Shown here in pieces: positions 45,192 to 54,899 of a stretch of 64,000 bases of DNA. The notes beneath the pieces are model-generated. The model was not told where the DNA came from. It was given only the letters and a program-made list of their open reading frames with translations, and ran no database searches. Source of the DNA: Pseudoalteromonas sp. MEBiC 03607 (GTDB taxonomy: Bacteria; Pseudomonadota; Gammaproteobacteria; Enterobacterales; Alteromonadaceae); NCBI RefSeq assembly GCF_004792295.1, contig NZ_SRRY01000002.1:682001-746000 (forward strand), written 5' to 3'. The translations under genes and the position numbers were made by a program. Position 1 is the first letter of the stretch, and each line of letters begins with the position of its first letter.

Positions 45192-46442
45192 ATGAATCCG
45201 ATCAGAATAACAGTCGCATTGGCGTGCAGCTATTTTGTATTTGCTATTATGCTAAACAGTGTCGGTACTGTTATTTTGCAAGCAATAAATAGTTTAGGTG
45301 TGACTAAAACAGACGCATCTGTTTTAGAGGGTTTTAAAGACTTAAGCATAGCAATTGTTTCATTCTTAGTTGCGTCGTTTATTCCTAGGGTTGGTTATAA
45401 AATCGCGATGTTGGCTGCCTTAGTTTTTGTCGCTGTTATGTGTTTAGTTGTACCAACAATTGCACAGTTCTGGGTACTAAAGGCACTGTTTGCAGCAATT
45501 GGTTGTAGCTTTGCAGTGATGAAAATTTCTGTTTATTCAGTGATTGGCCAGGTAACAGACAGTGCTAATAAGCACTCAGCGTTGCTAAACACCATTGAAG
45601 GGGTGTTTATGCTAGGTGTGTTAGCAGGCTATTGGATCTTTGCTTTATTTATCGATCCAAATGATGTGCAGAGCACTCACTGGTTAAATGTATATTATTT
45701 GCTTGCCTTGATTGTTGCCGTAGCCTTTTTAGCTGTTTTTACAGCACCAATTAAATCACCTGAATTAAAGGGCTCGCATTACTCACAAATTCACGCGTTT
45801 ATTGACATGCTAAGGCTTGCGTATAAACCGTTGGTGTTAATTTTTATTATCAGTGCCTTTCTTTATGTATTAATCGAACAGGGAGTAGGTACTTGGTTAC
45901 CTACTTTTAATAATCAAGTTTTAATGCTCCCCGTTGATGTAAGTATTCAGCTAGCAAGTATATTTGCTGCGGCGCTTGCGCTAGGTCGCTTGGTTGCTGG
46001 TCAATTACTGCGCTATCTAAATTGGTTTAGTATATTAATCAGTTGCTTAATATCTATGGCTGTGCTGGTTTTACTTGTATTACCTATGACGCACAACGTT
46101 GATGGTAGCCAAGTAAAAACAATATTTGATGTACCACTTGCTGCATTCATGTTACCCCTGATTGGCTTTTTTATGGCACCGATTTATCCGGTACTTAACT
46201 CAGTTATGTTGAGTTCATTGGCTAAGTATCAGCACGCAGCAATGACAGGACTGATAGTTGTTTTTTCTGCTCTTGGAGGGACTACTGGCTCAATTATTAC
46301 AGGGTTGGTATTTGATAAATTTAGTGGCCAACATGCCTTTTATTTAACTTTGGTACCTATTGCATTGTTATTGGTGAGTGTTTCAGTGTTCAAGAAACAC
46401 ACGTTAAAACCTCTTTCTCATACAACTTCAGCTGAACAATAA
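45192..46442 (+). CDS. MFS sugar transporter, probable trehalose uptake
   Basis: The 416-residue protein has about 12 membrane segments of the major facilitator superfamily, resembling the sugar:proton symporter group in N-terminal layout (NSVGTVILQAINSLGVT then FKDLSIAIVSF). It is nine bases upstream of the trehalase gene and follows a LacI operator. The expected job is inner-membrane import of intact trehalose for the cytoplasmic trehalase. The substrate is inferred from the operon. Confidence 0.85.
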   Translation: MNPIRITVALACSYFVFAIMLNSVGTVILQAINSLGVTKTDASVLEGFKDLSIAIVSFLVASFIPRVGYKIAMLAALVFVAVMCLVVPTIAQFWVLKALFAAIGCSFAVMKISVYSVIGQVTDSANKHSALLNTIEGVFMLGVLAGYWIFALFIDPNDVQSTHWLNVYYLLALIVAVAFLAVFTAPIKSPELKGSHYSQIHAFIDMLRLAYKPLVLIFIISAFLYVLIEQGVGTWLPTFNNQVLMLPVDVSIQLASIFAAALALGRLVAGQLLRYLNWFSILISCLISMAVLVLLVLPMTHNVDGSQVKTIFDVPLAAFMLPLIGFFMAPIYPVLNSVMLSSLAKYQHAAMTGLIVVFSALGGTTGSIITGLVFDKFSGQHAFYLTLVPIALLLVSVSVFKKHTLKPLSHTTSAEQ

Positions 46443-46451
46443 AGGGTATTT

Positions 46452-47960
46452 ATGAGCTTTCTTGATAGTCAATTATTTAAAGATGTGCAGTTAGAAGAGG
46501 TGTTTGCTGATTCTAAGATGTTTGCTGATGCCATTCCTAATTTGTCTTGGCAAAGTGCTTGTGAATTATATTTGCTCGTTGGGCCTTTGAGAGGCGAGGA
46601 GCTTCGTGAGTTTGTAATGACTCATTTTATGTTTGCCGACCAAACAATCCCAACAGCTAAGATAGATACTTCTTCAGTACAACAATATATTGCTGATTTA
46701 TGGCCTCACTTACACCGCAGTGCAGATACAGACTTATCAAGCTCATTGTTACCGCTGTTTTATGACTATATTGTGCCTGGTGGACGATTTCAGGAAATAT
46801 ATTATTGGGACAGTTATTTTACCGCATTAGGCCTTGAGGATATTGGTGATCTTGCAACAATAGAAGCAATGGTAAACAACTTTATTGACCTGCAAAATCG
46901 CAATGGTTGCATACCAAATGGTAATCGAATCTATTACAGTAGTCGCTCACAACCACCTGTATTAGCACTCATGCTTACTATGCTTTGGAAAGCTAAATAT
47001 CAGCATCAGGATGATTTAACTTGGCTTGCAAGTGCTATTGAAGCTTTAGAGTCTGAGTATCAATTTTGGATGCAAGATTGTAGCGAATTATCAACGCAAA
47101 CACCTTTAATAAAGCGAGTTGTAAGAATGCCTGATGGCGCAATTTTAAACCGTTATTGGGATAGCTCTACAACTCCTCGACCTGAATCATTAAAAGAAGA
47201 TTTACACGATGCTGAAGGTCTCGATGAGGTACAAAAGTTAAGTTATTTTCAACATATACGAGCGGCATGCGAGTCAGGATGGGACTTCAGTAGTCGCTGG
47301 CTTGTAGATCATCATGATTTAAAAACGATTGAAACCACCAATATCGTCCCAGTTGACCTAAACTGTTTGCTTTATAACCTTGAAAGAACACTTGGAGACT
47401 TTTATCGACTGCTGGGTAAGGATCAAAAATGTCATTCCATAGAAGAATTAGCCGCTCTTCGTTTGCAAGCAATTGACCAATATTGTTGGCATAGTGAGGC
47501 TGGGGTATATCGAGATTTTAATATTCGTTTAAATCAGCAAAGTGAGGTTGATTCATTGGCAACAGCGGTGCCGTTGTTTGTTGGCGCAGCGTCTGCTAGG
47601 CAAGCCAAACAGGTAAAGCAAAAGCTGATGTCAGAGTTTTTAAAACCGGGTGGATTAGTAACAACTTTATGTAGCACTTCACAACAATGGGATAGCCCTA
47701 ATGGCTGGGCTCCTCTACAGTGGTTTGCTGTAAAAGGGCTCTCTGATTATGGTTATGTTAGTGAAGCGCAGGCAATTATGAAAAATTGGTTGAGCATGAT
47801 TGAAATGCGTTTTACTGAAGATAAGTGCTTATTAGAAAAATATAACGTTTGTGAGTTAGTTAGTCGAGCCGGTGGTGGTGAATATGCTGTGCAACAAGGG
47901 TTTGGCTGGACAAACGGGGTGACATCTCGCTTTTATAAATTACTAAATAGCACGCTTTAA
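46452..47960 (+). CDS. treF: Cytoplasmic trehalase (GH37)
   Basis: The 502-residue enzyme carries trehalase signature 1, PGGRFQEIYYWDSYF (109-123), and signature 2, QQWDSPNGWAPLQW (near 414-427), plus the NGxxPNGNRIYYSSRSQPP segment. No signal peptide is present, so it is a cytoplasmic TreF-type enzyme cleaving trehalose to two glucose. AAAGGGTATTT precedes the ATG. It is the last gene of the transporter-trehalase operon. Confidence 0.95.
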   Translation: MSFLDSQLFKDVQLEEVFADSKMFADAIPNLSWQSACELYLLVGPLRGEELREFVMTHFMFADQTIPTAKIDTSSVQQYIADLWPHLHRSADTDLSSSLLPLFYDYIVPGGRFQEIYYWDSYFTALGLEDIGDLATIEAMVNNFIDLQNRNGCIPNGNRIYYSSRSQPPVLALMLTMLWKAKYQHQDDLTWLASAIEALESEYQFWMQDCSELSTQTPLIKRVVRMPDGAILNRYWDSSTTPRPESLKEDLHDAEGLDEVQKLSYFQHIRAACESGWDFSSRWLVDHHDLKTIETTNIVPVDLNCLLYNLERTLGDFYRLLGKDQKCHSIEELAALRLQAIDQYCWHSEAGVYRDFNIRLNQQSEVDSLATAVPLFVGAASARQAKQVKQKLMSEFLKPGGLVTTLCSTSQQWDSPNGWAPLQWFAVKGLSDYGYVSEAQAIMKNWLSMIEMRFTEDKCLLEKYNVCELVSRAGGGEYAVQQGFGWTNGVTSRFYKLLNSTL

Positions 47961-48190
47961 AGGTATTGGTTTATCACTTCAAGCAATTCTCGCAGCTGTA
48001 AGTATATTGCGAGTTCAAGCTGTATCTCTTAAGTTGTTTCAGTCATAGTAACAGCTTAAGGGATAACCCTATTGGCAAGTAATTGTTTGTTCTTAACAGT
48101 TAATTGTCTCTTCTTAAAAGCATAGCTTCATTATGCGAAACTCCTTCTCTATTATTTGTATTACAAAATGAAAATTACAGCAAAGCTGTG

Positions 48191-48196
48191 TATAAT
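48191..48196 (+). promoter_or_regulatory. -10 element of the SetA-like transporter gene
   Basis: A perfect TATAAT followed by CTGCGCCC stands 52 bases before the chosen GTG start of the transporter. No strong -35 was found at 16-18 bp. A promoter here supports the downstream start codon. The rest of the 287-bp gap after the trehalase gene (47961-48247) holds only a dyad CTCGCA/TGCGAG (47989-48013) without a T tract. Confidence 0.45.
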
Positions 48197-48247
48197 CTGC
48201 GCCCTTTAATTTGTTTATTAAATTGTCGTTTTGATGTGGAGTTGTTG

Positions 48248-49465
48248 GTGAAAGCATTGCTTAAACAGCATGGTGTAATTTTTATTCTTCTAAGCATGCT
48301 AACGGGATTAATGGGGGCATTCGTTAACCCTTTGATGAGCTTATTCATTATAGAAGGGCTGCAGACACCACCCGTTTATTTGGGTGTTTATATGGTAGCA
48401 GTAACTATTACGGGGTTAATTATTAGTCAGTGGCTGGGTGGTATGGCTGATAAAGGAACTAGTGCACGTAAGTTATTTATGGTGGCTGTATCAGGTATGG
48501 TGTGTGCGTTAGTGACCTTTGCTAATGCCACTGCATTTTGGCAAGTGTTACTTGCAGGCGTGTTATTTCTAGCTATGGGAAATGCAGCAATTCCGCAAAT
48601 GATGACCGTGGCAAGGCAATGGGCAGGGCGTCAACAGAACATCGACATCACCAGTTTTAATTCGCGTTTACGTGCCGCTATTTCTTTTGCTTGGGTGGGC
48701 GGCCCGCCGCTTGGCTATTTGTTAGCCTCGGGAGGCGAGTTTAGCCGCTCGTTTTACTTTGCTGCAGCGTGTGCATTGGTTGCGCTTATCTTTGCATTTA
48801 AGTTCATTCCTGACTATAGCGCTAAAAAGTCACAACATAGCTCAGAGCCAGCAGCCGCTGCGAGTTTATCATTTTGGTTGTTGGGCTTAGCTATTATGCT
48901 TGGCTCAACGGGCAATATAATGTATTCATCGGCACTGCCGCTCTATAGCATTACTGAACTAGGATTTGCTGAGCATACGCCTGGGCTATTTATGGGTGTT
49001 GTGGCACTGTTAGAAATTCCTATCATGCTGTATGGGGCAAAGCTTGCTAAAAGATACAGTAAGGTTTCGATGCTTGTAGTCGCATTTTGTTGCGCCATTG
49101 TATTTTATTTAGGGGTGTTTTTTGCCACACAGGTATGGCATTTAATCGCGCTGCAAGTTTTAAATGGCCTGTTTTACGGTATTTTTGCGGGCATTGGTTT
49201 AACCGTATTACAAGATCAGCTACCAGAGCGTATTGGGTTTACCTCGGCGTTTTACACGAACGCGATTAAATTAGGGGTTATGTGTGGGGCAGGGGCAACA
49301 GGAGTTATTGCACAGTTTCACAGCTTTAGATTTGCAAGCCTAGGTTCAATGCTTGCTGCAAGCTTAGCTTTAGGCTGCTTAATACTGTTTAGTTATGTGA
49401 AAAGAAAAGAGCAACAACCTAGTCTTATACAAAGCCCTTTTGTTGCTGTTACTAAGAACACGTAA
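48248..49465 (+). CDS. SetA-like MFS sugar efflux transporter
   Basis: The GTG at 48248 has GGAG six bases upstream and lies after the TATAAT promoter element; a longer frame from 48104 would add 48 non-conserved residues crossing that promoter. The 405-residue protein has about 12 membrane segments and resembles the sugar efflux transporter family (LTGLMGAFVNPLMSLFI, IGLTVLQDQLPERIGFTSAFY near the C-terminal half). It lies between the trehalose and sucrose loci and may release excess sugar; the substrate is unknown. Confidence 0.82.
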   Translation: MKALLKQHGVIFILLSMLTGLMGAFVNPLMSLFIIEGLQTPPVYLGVYMVAVTITGLIISQWLGGMADKGTSARKLFMVAVSGMVCALVTFANATAFWQVLLAGVLFLAMGNAAIPQMMTVARQWAGRQQNIDITSFNSRLRAAISFAWVGGPPLGYLLASGGEFSRSFYFAAACALVALIFAFKFIPDYSAKKSQHSSEPAAAASLSFWLLGLAIMLGSTGNIMYSSALPLYSITELGFAEHTPGLFMGVVALLEIPIMLYGAKLAKRYSKVSMLVVAFCCAIVFYLGVFFATQVWHLIALQVLNGLFYGIFAGIGLTVLQDQLPERIGFTSAFYTNAIKLGVMCGAGATGVIAQFHSFRFASLGSMLAASLALGCLILFSYVKRKEQQPSLIQSPFVAVTKNT

Positions 49466-49470
49466 AACGC

Positions 49471-49494
49471 AAAAAGCCCAGTAAATACTGGGCT
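49471..49494. terminator. Terminator between SetA-like gene and sucrose TonB receptor
   Basis: The stem AGCCCAGTA / TACTGGGCT (49475-49483 and 49486-49494) has a very short loop. The A run at 49471-49475 supplies the U tract for the minus-strand receptor transcript; the plus side has only TAAAGA. It serves convergent genes. Confidence 0.75.
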
Positions 49495-49512
49495 AAAGAG
49501 GGAGGAGAGGTA

Positions 49513-51915
49513 TTAATAAAAAGAATATTTTAAAGTAAGCGACGTTGTACGGCCGTTAATAGTACGGGCGCGAATAATGTCGTTATCTGGTACAGAGCCT
49601 TCTTCTGCTTCTGTGATACCTACGGTGTCGAACAGGTTGTTCACGTTAAGCGATAGGCTTAAGTTTTCAGACAGGTTGTAACTTACAAAGCCATTCACTT
49701 GTGTATAGCCATCAAATTTAAGGTCGTTACTGTCTTGTGCGTAAGCATCCGTTGTACCAATAAAGCTCAGGCCAGCAGCACCTTTGTCAAAGTTGTAAGT
49801 TGCCATTAATGAGTAGATTAGGTCAGCTTGACGACGTGGTGTATTACCAACTAACTCTGGCGATAACGCATCTTTAGCAATTTCTGCATCTGTCCAAGTA
49901 AAGTTACCACGGAAGTCCCAATCACCAACGTAGTACGTTGATTCAACCTCAATACCTTTTGCTTCGTACTCGCGGTCAAAGAATTTTTGTGATGTTGCTT
50001 CAAAGTTTTGCTCTTCAGTTTCTGCGTAGAATGCTGTTGCAAATACTGATAGTGAATCAAAACGTTTTTTCACACCGAACTCATATTGATTTACTTCATC
50101 AATTGCATCGGCTTCGGCAACTGAACCATCAGCTTCTACTTTACCGAATAGTAAGCGGTCTGCATTTGCGCGGCCACCTTTACTTAAGCGGGCAAATGTC
50201 GCGAAACTTGGGTCAATTTGGTAGTTCGCACCAATTGAGTATGAGCTGTAGTGCCAGTCGTAGTTAACAATGCTTGGATTTGCGTTATCAATACCAACAA
50301 CATTTTGCTCTGGAATTGAGATGGTACCGTCGCCGTTCATATCAATCGTAGATGTAACTGCACCTGCGTAGTTGCCACGTGCTTCGCCTGAATCATAGCG
50401 AGCACTTGCATCAATGCTTAAATCGCCAAACTTAGTTGCTAAGTTAATGTAAGGTGCACGCGTTTCGTATTCTGTGTCGTAGTTACGTTGACAGCAGTTA
50501 CCCCAGTATGGAGTACCATAAGCGTACAAGCCATTATCAGAGTAGCTATCGCCATTAGCAGCGGTAACATCAAGTAATGCTGCGTTGTCGCCTTTTAGCT
50601 CCATAACGTAAGAGTTCCAAAGCCAAGACATATCAATTGATTGGCTTGATGCAAAGTAACCAAAAGTAACACTAGTGTCATCAGAGAACGACTTAGTTAA
50701 CTTAAGATCATTAACAATTGAACCCATGTCATTTAGCGTTACATCGAATGTGTGAATACGCATTGCTAAATCGTCATCGCCGTAAGCTTCGCCTGCTGAG
50801 CCACCATTTGCATAAACAAGTGATGCACCATCACCAGCAATGCTAGAGGCAATAGAGCTTGCAGATGCAACTTCAGCTGGAATAAGAGAAATAAAGTTAC
50901 CGCTCACTGACGATGTTCTAAAGCGGTTTTCGATACGCCAGTCGTTTTCTAAATCAAATGCCGCTTCAAAACCGACTGAGGTAACAACCGGATTCATACC
51001 GTCGGTCATATCGCCAGTACTAATTTGGTTATCGCCATTTAAACGCAGAGTTTGTGTGAAAAGTGCTGAATGCGGCGTATCTGATTGCGAATCAAAGCCT
51101 GGGATTGAATCGCCATTTGAGTACATTGGCATAGGTAGGTAACCTACGCTTTTATCATCAAGGTGCTTAAAGTAAACACGAACATAACCGGCATCAAATT
51201 CTTTAGTCAGGTTTGCCTTAATTTGGCCACCTTTATTTGATGTATAACCGGTTTCACGTGGGCCTTCACCTTGGCGAACAAAGCCACCAATGTGGTAGCG
51301 CACACTGTCATTTAAATACGTACCATACTCAAAGTCAGTACGAATAGAGTCATAATCAAGGCCAACCGTGGTTGATACGCTACCTGACTCGTTCTCACCC
51401 GTTTTTGAAATAAAGTTGATGATACCGCCTGGTGCGTCACTTGCTGCTGTCGAAGCTGAGCCACCACGGATTGATTCAACACTTTGTACTGTTGAATCTA
51501 AACGCATGAAGATATCTGAATTACCAAAGGCAATATCGCCAAACTGCATAACAGGTAAGCCATCTTCTTGTAGTTGCAAGAACTTAGCACCACCCGATGC
51601 AACAGGTAAACCACGTACTGCGATATTCGCGTTACCTTCACCACCTGTTGATTCTGAACGAACACCCGGGATTGTTCTGAATGCTTCTGCTGTAGAGCGT
51701 GGTGTTGATACTTCAATTTCTGCTAATGTAACGCTGCTAACCGATGAACTTGATGCCATAATCGTTGTACGGCGCGGTACACCTGTTACAACGATTGTTT
51801 CAAGGCCGCTTTTTTTAGCCTCTGCTGGTTGTGCTTGCTCTTCGGCGTGTAAGTTTTGGCTTACTGCTAGCGCAAGCGCGCTTAATGTGTAAAGGGCATG
51901 TTTGTGTGTTGTCAT
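49513..51915 (-). CDS. TonB-dependent outer-membrane receptor, probable sucrose uptake
   Basis: The 800-residue receptor has a signal peptide (about 1-24, ending LHA|EE), a TonB box LETIVVTGV (about 38-46), a plug domain (about 50-165, with TAEAFRTIPGVRSES and IAVRGLPVASGG) and a barrel ending SFY. It is preceded by a candidate promoter and a perfect operator shared with the sucrose phosphorylase region, so it is assigned to sucrose uptake by context. It differs from the other receptor in sequence, so the two are not a recent duplication. Confidence 0.88.
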   Translation of the reverse strand: MTTHKHALYTLSALALAVSQNLHAEEQAQPAEAKKSGLETIVVTGVPRRTTIMASSSSVSSVTLAEIEVSTPRSTAEAFRTIPGVRSESTGGEGNANIAVRGLPVASGGAKFLQLQEDGLPVMQFGDIAFGNSDIFMRLDSTVQSVESIRGGSASTAASDAPGGIINFISKTGENESGSVSTTVGLDYDSIRTDFEYGTYLNDSVRYHIGGFVRQGEGPRETGYTSNKGGQIKANLTKEFDAGYVRVYFKHLDDKSVGYLPMPMYSNGDSIPGFDSQSDTPHSALFTQTLRLNGDNQISTGDMTDGMNPVVTSVGFEAAFDLENDWRIENRFRTSSVSGNFISLIPAEVASASSIASSIAGDGASLVYANGGSAGEAYGDDDLAMRIHTFDVTLNDMGSIVNDLKLTKSFSDDTSVTFGYFASSQSIDMSWLWNSYVMELKGDNAALLDVTAANGDSYSDNGLYAYGTPYWGNCCQRNYDTEYETRAPYINLATKFGDLSIDASARYDSGEARGNYAGAVTSTIDMNGDGTISIPEQNVVGIDNANPSIVNYDWHYSSYSIGANYQIDPSFATFARLSKGGRANADRLLFGKVEADGSVAEADAIDEVNQYEFGVKKRFDSLSVFATAFYAETEEQNFEATSQKFFDREYEAKGIEVESTYYVGDWDFRGNFTWTDAEIAKDALSPELVGNTPRRQADLIYSLMATYNFDKGAAGLSFIGTTDAYAQDSNDLKFDGYTQVNGFVSYNLSENLSLSLNVNNLFDTVGITEAEEGSVPDNDIIRARTINGRTTSLTLKYSFY

Positions 51916-51962
51916 AATGTGCCTCGTGTCAATCCCAGATGGTTTGTTGTCTAAATTGCTAT

Positions 51963-51976
51963 CTTAATCGATTAAG
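51963..51976. promoter_or_regulatory. LacI-family operator of the sucrose regulon (site 1)
   Basis: The perfect palindrome CTTAATCGATTAAG lies 48 bases upstream of the receptor start. On the minus strand, a promoter TTGCAC (52006-52001), 16-bp spacer and TATCTT (51984-51979) ends immediately before it, so the bound repressor would sit at the transcription start. Confidence 0.87.
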
Positions 51977-52067
51977 TAAAGATAACAATAATTTTACACA
52001 GTGCAAGTCTTTTTAGCGAAAAACTTGCACAATTTATGTTCGATAATTGATTTTTAACGATTTTTAT

Positions 52068-53288
52068 TTAGTGGCTTAATGCACTGTGCTGCGCTAAAGC
52101 TTGCTCAGCAGGGTTGCGTAAGTAGTTATATAGCATGGCTAAAAACAGTAAACATGCGAAACCTGTTGCGAGATAAAACCCATAACGAATGTGGCCAAAG
52201 AAATCACTGATCATACCCATAAGTAGTGGGGCTGCAGCTGCAGATAATGCAGTGAAAAACAGGATGACCCCAGCTACCGCACCGTGCTGCTGAACGGCAA
52301 AGCAAGAAATACCTTTCGAGTTTAAGGTTGGGTAAATCATTGACATAAACAGACCTGATAAGGGTAATAAGAATATTGCCCAATCAACACCACCAAATAT
52401 TAAGCCTAAATAACATAGTGCGATCCCTAAGCTTAAATACAGCATCGCCGCTTGCCAGCTTAAGTGGTTTAAAAGCCATACCGCTAAGAAACGTCCCGCA
52501 GCGCGTAAAATAAAAAATAAGGTCAATGCATAGGTTGCCAGTAATTGCCATGGGCCAGTGTAATCGCCAAGTAGAGTAGGCATCCACACATAAATAGCCA
52601 CTTCGGTTGCTACATAAAGGGCAATCGCTAAAGAAAAACCAAGTGCGTAAGGGTTTTTCATCATGCTCATAGTGGTGGCAAGGGAGGCAGGTTTTGCGTG
52701 TTCTTCTTGCTTTTTAGGTTTAGGGTAATCTGCACGCCAAGCTATAATGGTTAAAATTAAGCATAAAACCCCTGCAATAACATATAGGTAAGTCCAGCTA
52801 ACTTTTTGCGTAATTAAAAAGCTCACTAAAGCAGGGCCTACGATAGCACCGATACCAAAAAAGCCTTCGACTAAATTCATGGTTTTTGTGTGCTCTAAAT
52901 TGTTTTTAGAGATATCACCTAACAATGCTAAAGCACCTGTTTTGAATAAACCAATAGCAAGGCCTATACAGCTAAGTAGCACTACAAATATGCTAAAGCT
53001 GCTGCTTATTGCGAATAAAAAACAACTAATCGTAAATAAACCCAGGCCCAACATTATCGTTTGTTTACGGCCAAAACTGTCGGCAAGAAATCCTAAAAAT
53101 AGGCCACTAAAAGCAATCAGTGCCATTGGGGCATAATGGAATGCACTAGCTTGTGTCATGCTGAGGTCAAATTCTTTTATTAACTCAGGAATGATCATAC
53201 CAACCGCATCAGAGGTCATGGCAAACATAAAAAACATCATGTATGTCAACCATCTAATCATTTGCAAAGGATCGTGTGTTCTATTCAT
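52068..53288 (-). CDS. MFS transporter, probable sucrose uptake
   Basis: The 406-residue major facilitator protein has about 12 membrane segments and the inter-segment motif FLADSFGRKQT (about 67-77). The start overlaps no other gene and is preceded on the minus strand by GAGGATACAAC. It diverges from the sucrose phosphorylase gene with an operator between them, and lies upstream of the receptor gene on the same strand. Inner-membrane sucrose import is the expected role, inferred from the locus. Confidence 0.85.
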   Translation of the reverse strand: MNRTHDPLQMIRWLTYMMFFMFAMTSDAVGMIIPELIKEFDLSMTQASAFHYAPMALIAFSGLFLGFLADSFGRKQTIMLGLGLFTISCFLFAISSSFSIFVVLLSCIGLAIGLFKTGALALLGDISKNNLEHTKTMNLVEGFFGIGAIVGPALVSFLITQKVSWTYLYVIAGVLCLILTIIAWRADYPKPKKQEEHAKPASLATTMSMMKNPYALGFSLAIALYVATEVAIYVWMPTLLGDYTGPWQLLATYALTLFFILRAAGRFLAVWLLNHLSWQAAMLYLSLGIALCYLGLIFGGVDWAIFLLPLSGLFMSMIYPTLNSKGISCFAVQQHGAVAGVILFFTALSAAAAPLLMGMISDFFGHIRYGFYLATGFACLLFLAMLYNYLRNPAEQALAQHSALSH

Positions 53289-53390
53289 TGTTGTATCCTC
53301 ATGTGAAGGCTTACACCTTTACTATGTATCTTAGTGTATAAAAGTTGTAAAAACTGCTTGAATAATTTGCTGTCGTGGTTAAAGATATAT

Positions 53391-53404
53391 CTTAATCGAT
53401 TAAG
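53391..53404. promoter_or_regulatory. LacI-family operator of the sucrose regulon (site 2)
   Basis: A second perfect CTTAATCGATTAAG lies between the divergent MFS (start 53288) and sucrose phosphorylase (start 53427) genes, 22 bases before the latter. It is well placed to repress both. Confidence 0.88.
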
Positions 53405-53426
53405 TTTCAACTTGGTATTAACAATT

Positions 53427-54899
53427 ATGATCAACAATAAAGTGCAATTAATCACCTACGCAGACCGTATTACCGGTCAAGGTATTGATGAATTAAGTAA
53501 TTTATTAAATGGCCCACTTAACAATGTGTTTGCAGGTGTACATTTGTTGCCATTTTATAATCCGATTGATGGCAGTGATGCTGGCTTTGATCCTATTGAT
53601 CATAGTGAAGTAGACTCGCGTCTTGGTAGCTGGGAAGACATCAAAGTGCTTGGTGCAAACTATGATTTGATGGCTGACTTGATTGTTAACCATGTTTCAG
53701 CACAGTCGTTTCAATTTAAAGACGTGCTAGCCAAAGGTAAACAATCTGAATTTTGGGATTTATTTCTAACCAAAGACGATGTATTCCCAAATGGCATGTC
53801 GGAGGCTGAACAAAAAGCGATTTATCGTCCGCGTCCAGGTAGTTGCTTTACACCAATTAAATGTGGAGATGGCCTAACCTATGATTTTTGGACCACATTT
53901 ACCGATAACCAAATTGATATTAATGTGAAATCAACAGCAGGCATTGAGTACTTAAACACTGTACTTGGTAAATTTGCTGATAATAATGTCAACATCATTC
54001 GTTTAGACGCCGCTGGTTATGCTATCAAAGAAGCTGGCACTAACTGTTTTATGCTGGACGAAACGTTTGAGTATTTAAATAAGCTTTCAGCACAGGCAAA
54101 TGATGCTGGTATGGAGACTATTGCCGAAATTCATAGCCATTATCAAACTCAGGTAGCAGTCGCAAAACGTGTAAATATGGTATATGACTTTGCACTTCCA
54201 CCGCTTATTTTGCACAGTTTATTTAGCAATGATGCGCAAGCATTGGTGAATTGGCTAACAATTTCACCGCGTAACTGTTTAACAGTGCTTGATACTCATG
54301 ATGGCATTGGCATTATTGACGCAGGTCCAATGGGTGATAAACCAGGCTTACTAAACGCCGAGCAAATTGATAACTTGGTTGAAACCATTCATGAAAAAAG
54401 TGATGGGCAAAGTCGCCTTGCAACAGGGGCTGCAGCCAGTAACGTTGATTTATATCAAGTAAATTGTACGTATTATAATGCCCTGGGTGCAGATGACTTT
54501 GATTATCTATTAGCGCGTGCGATTCAATTCTTCGCGCCAGGTATTCCACAAGTTTATTATGGCGGTCTGTTCGCTTGTGAAAACGATATGGAATTACTGG
54601 CACGTACAAATGTTGGCCGTGATATCAATCGTCCTTATCTAAATGCACAAGATATTGAAGCTGCTCTAGCAAAACCTGTGGTTAAAGGATTGATTAAACT
54701 TATTCAATTGCGAAATGAGCACCCAGCTTTTAACGGTGAATTCACAGTGAACGGTGAAGGCAGTGTGTGTCGTTTAAGCTGGCATGATGATACCAGCTCA
54801 ATTGAGTTAAAAGTCAACTTTACTAGCCGTGAAGTGTTCATTGTCGATCACCGCGACAGCGAACAAAGCATAGTTGATTTGGCTGACTTTTTAGCTTAA
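53427..54899 (+). CDS. Sucrose phosphorylase (GH13 subfamily 18)
   Basis: The ATG at 53427 starts the conserved N-terminus MINNKVQLITYADR; upstream codons cross the operator and are rejected. The 490-residue enzyme aligns by eye along its whole length with bifidobacterial sucrose phosphorylase: GSDAGFDPIDHSEVDSRLGSW, nucleophile Asp194 in RLDAAGY, acid/base Glu234 in AEIHSHY and Asp292 in LDTHDGIG. It converts sucrose and phosphate to glucose-1-phosphate and fructose. Glucosylglycerate phosphorylase is a related alternative. Its stop overlaps the stop of the convergent LacI gene by four bases. Confidence 0.93.
   Translation: MINNKVQLITYADRITGQGIDELSNLLNGPLNNVFAGVHLLPFYNPIDGSDAGFDPIDHSEVDSRLGSWEDIKVLGANYDLMADLIVNHVSAQSFQFKDVLAKGKQSEFWDLFLTKDDVFPNGMSEAEQKAIYRPRPGSCFTPIKCGDGLTYDFWTTFTDNQIDINVKSTAGIEYLNTVLGKFADNNVNIIRLDAAGYAIKEAGTNCFMLDETFEYLNKLSAQANDAGMETIAEIHSHYQTQVAVAKRVNMVYDFALPPLILHSLFSNDAQALVNWLTISPRNCLTVLDTHDGIGIIDAGPMGDKPGLLNAEQIDNLVETIHEKSDGQSRLATGAAASNVDLYQVNCTYYNALGADDFDYLLARAIQFFAPGIPQVYYGGLFACENDMELLARTNVGRDINRPYLNAQDIEAALAKPVVKGLIKLIQLRNEHPAFNGEFTVNGEGSVCRLSWHDDTSSIELKVNFTSREVFIVDHRDSEQSIVDLADFLA

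Noticed and set aside
47989..48013. Trehalase terminator (CTCGCA/TGCGAG dyad)
   Set aside because: Long loop and no T tract; not supportable as a terminator.
48104..48247. 48-residue N-terminal extension of the SetA-like transporter
   Set aside because: It crosses a TATAAT promoter element, is not membrane-like, and the GTG at 48248 has a well-placed GGAG.
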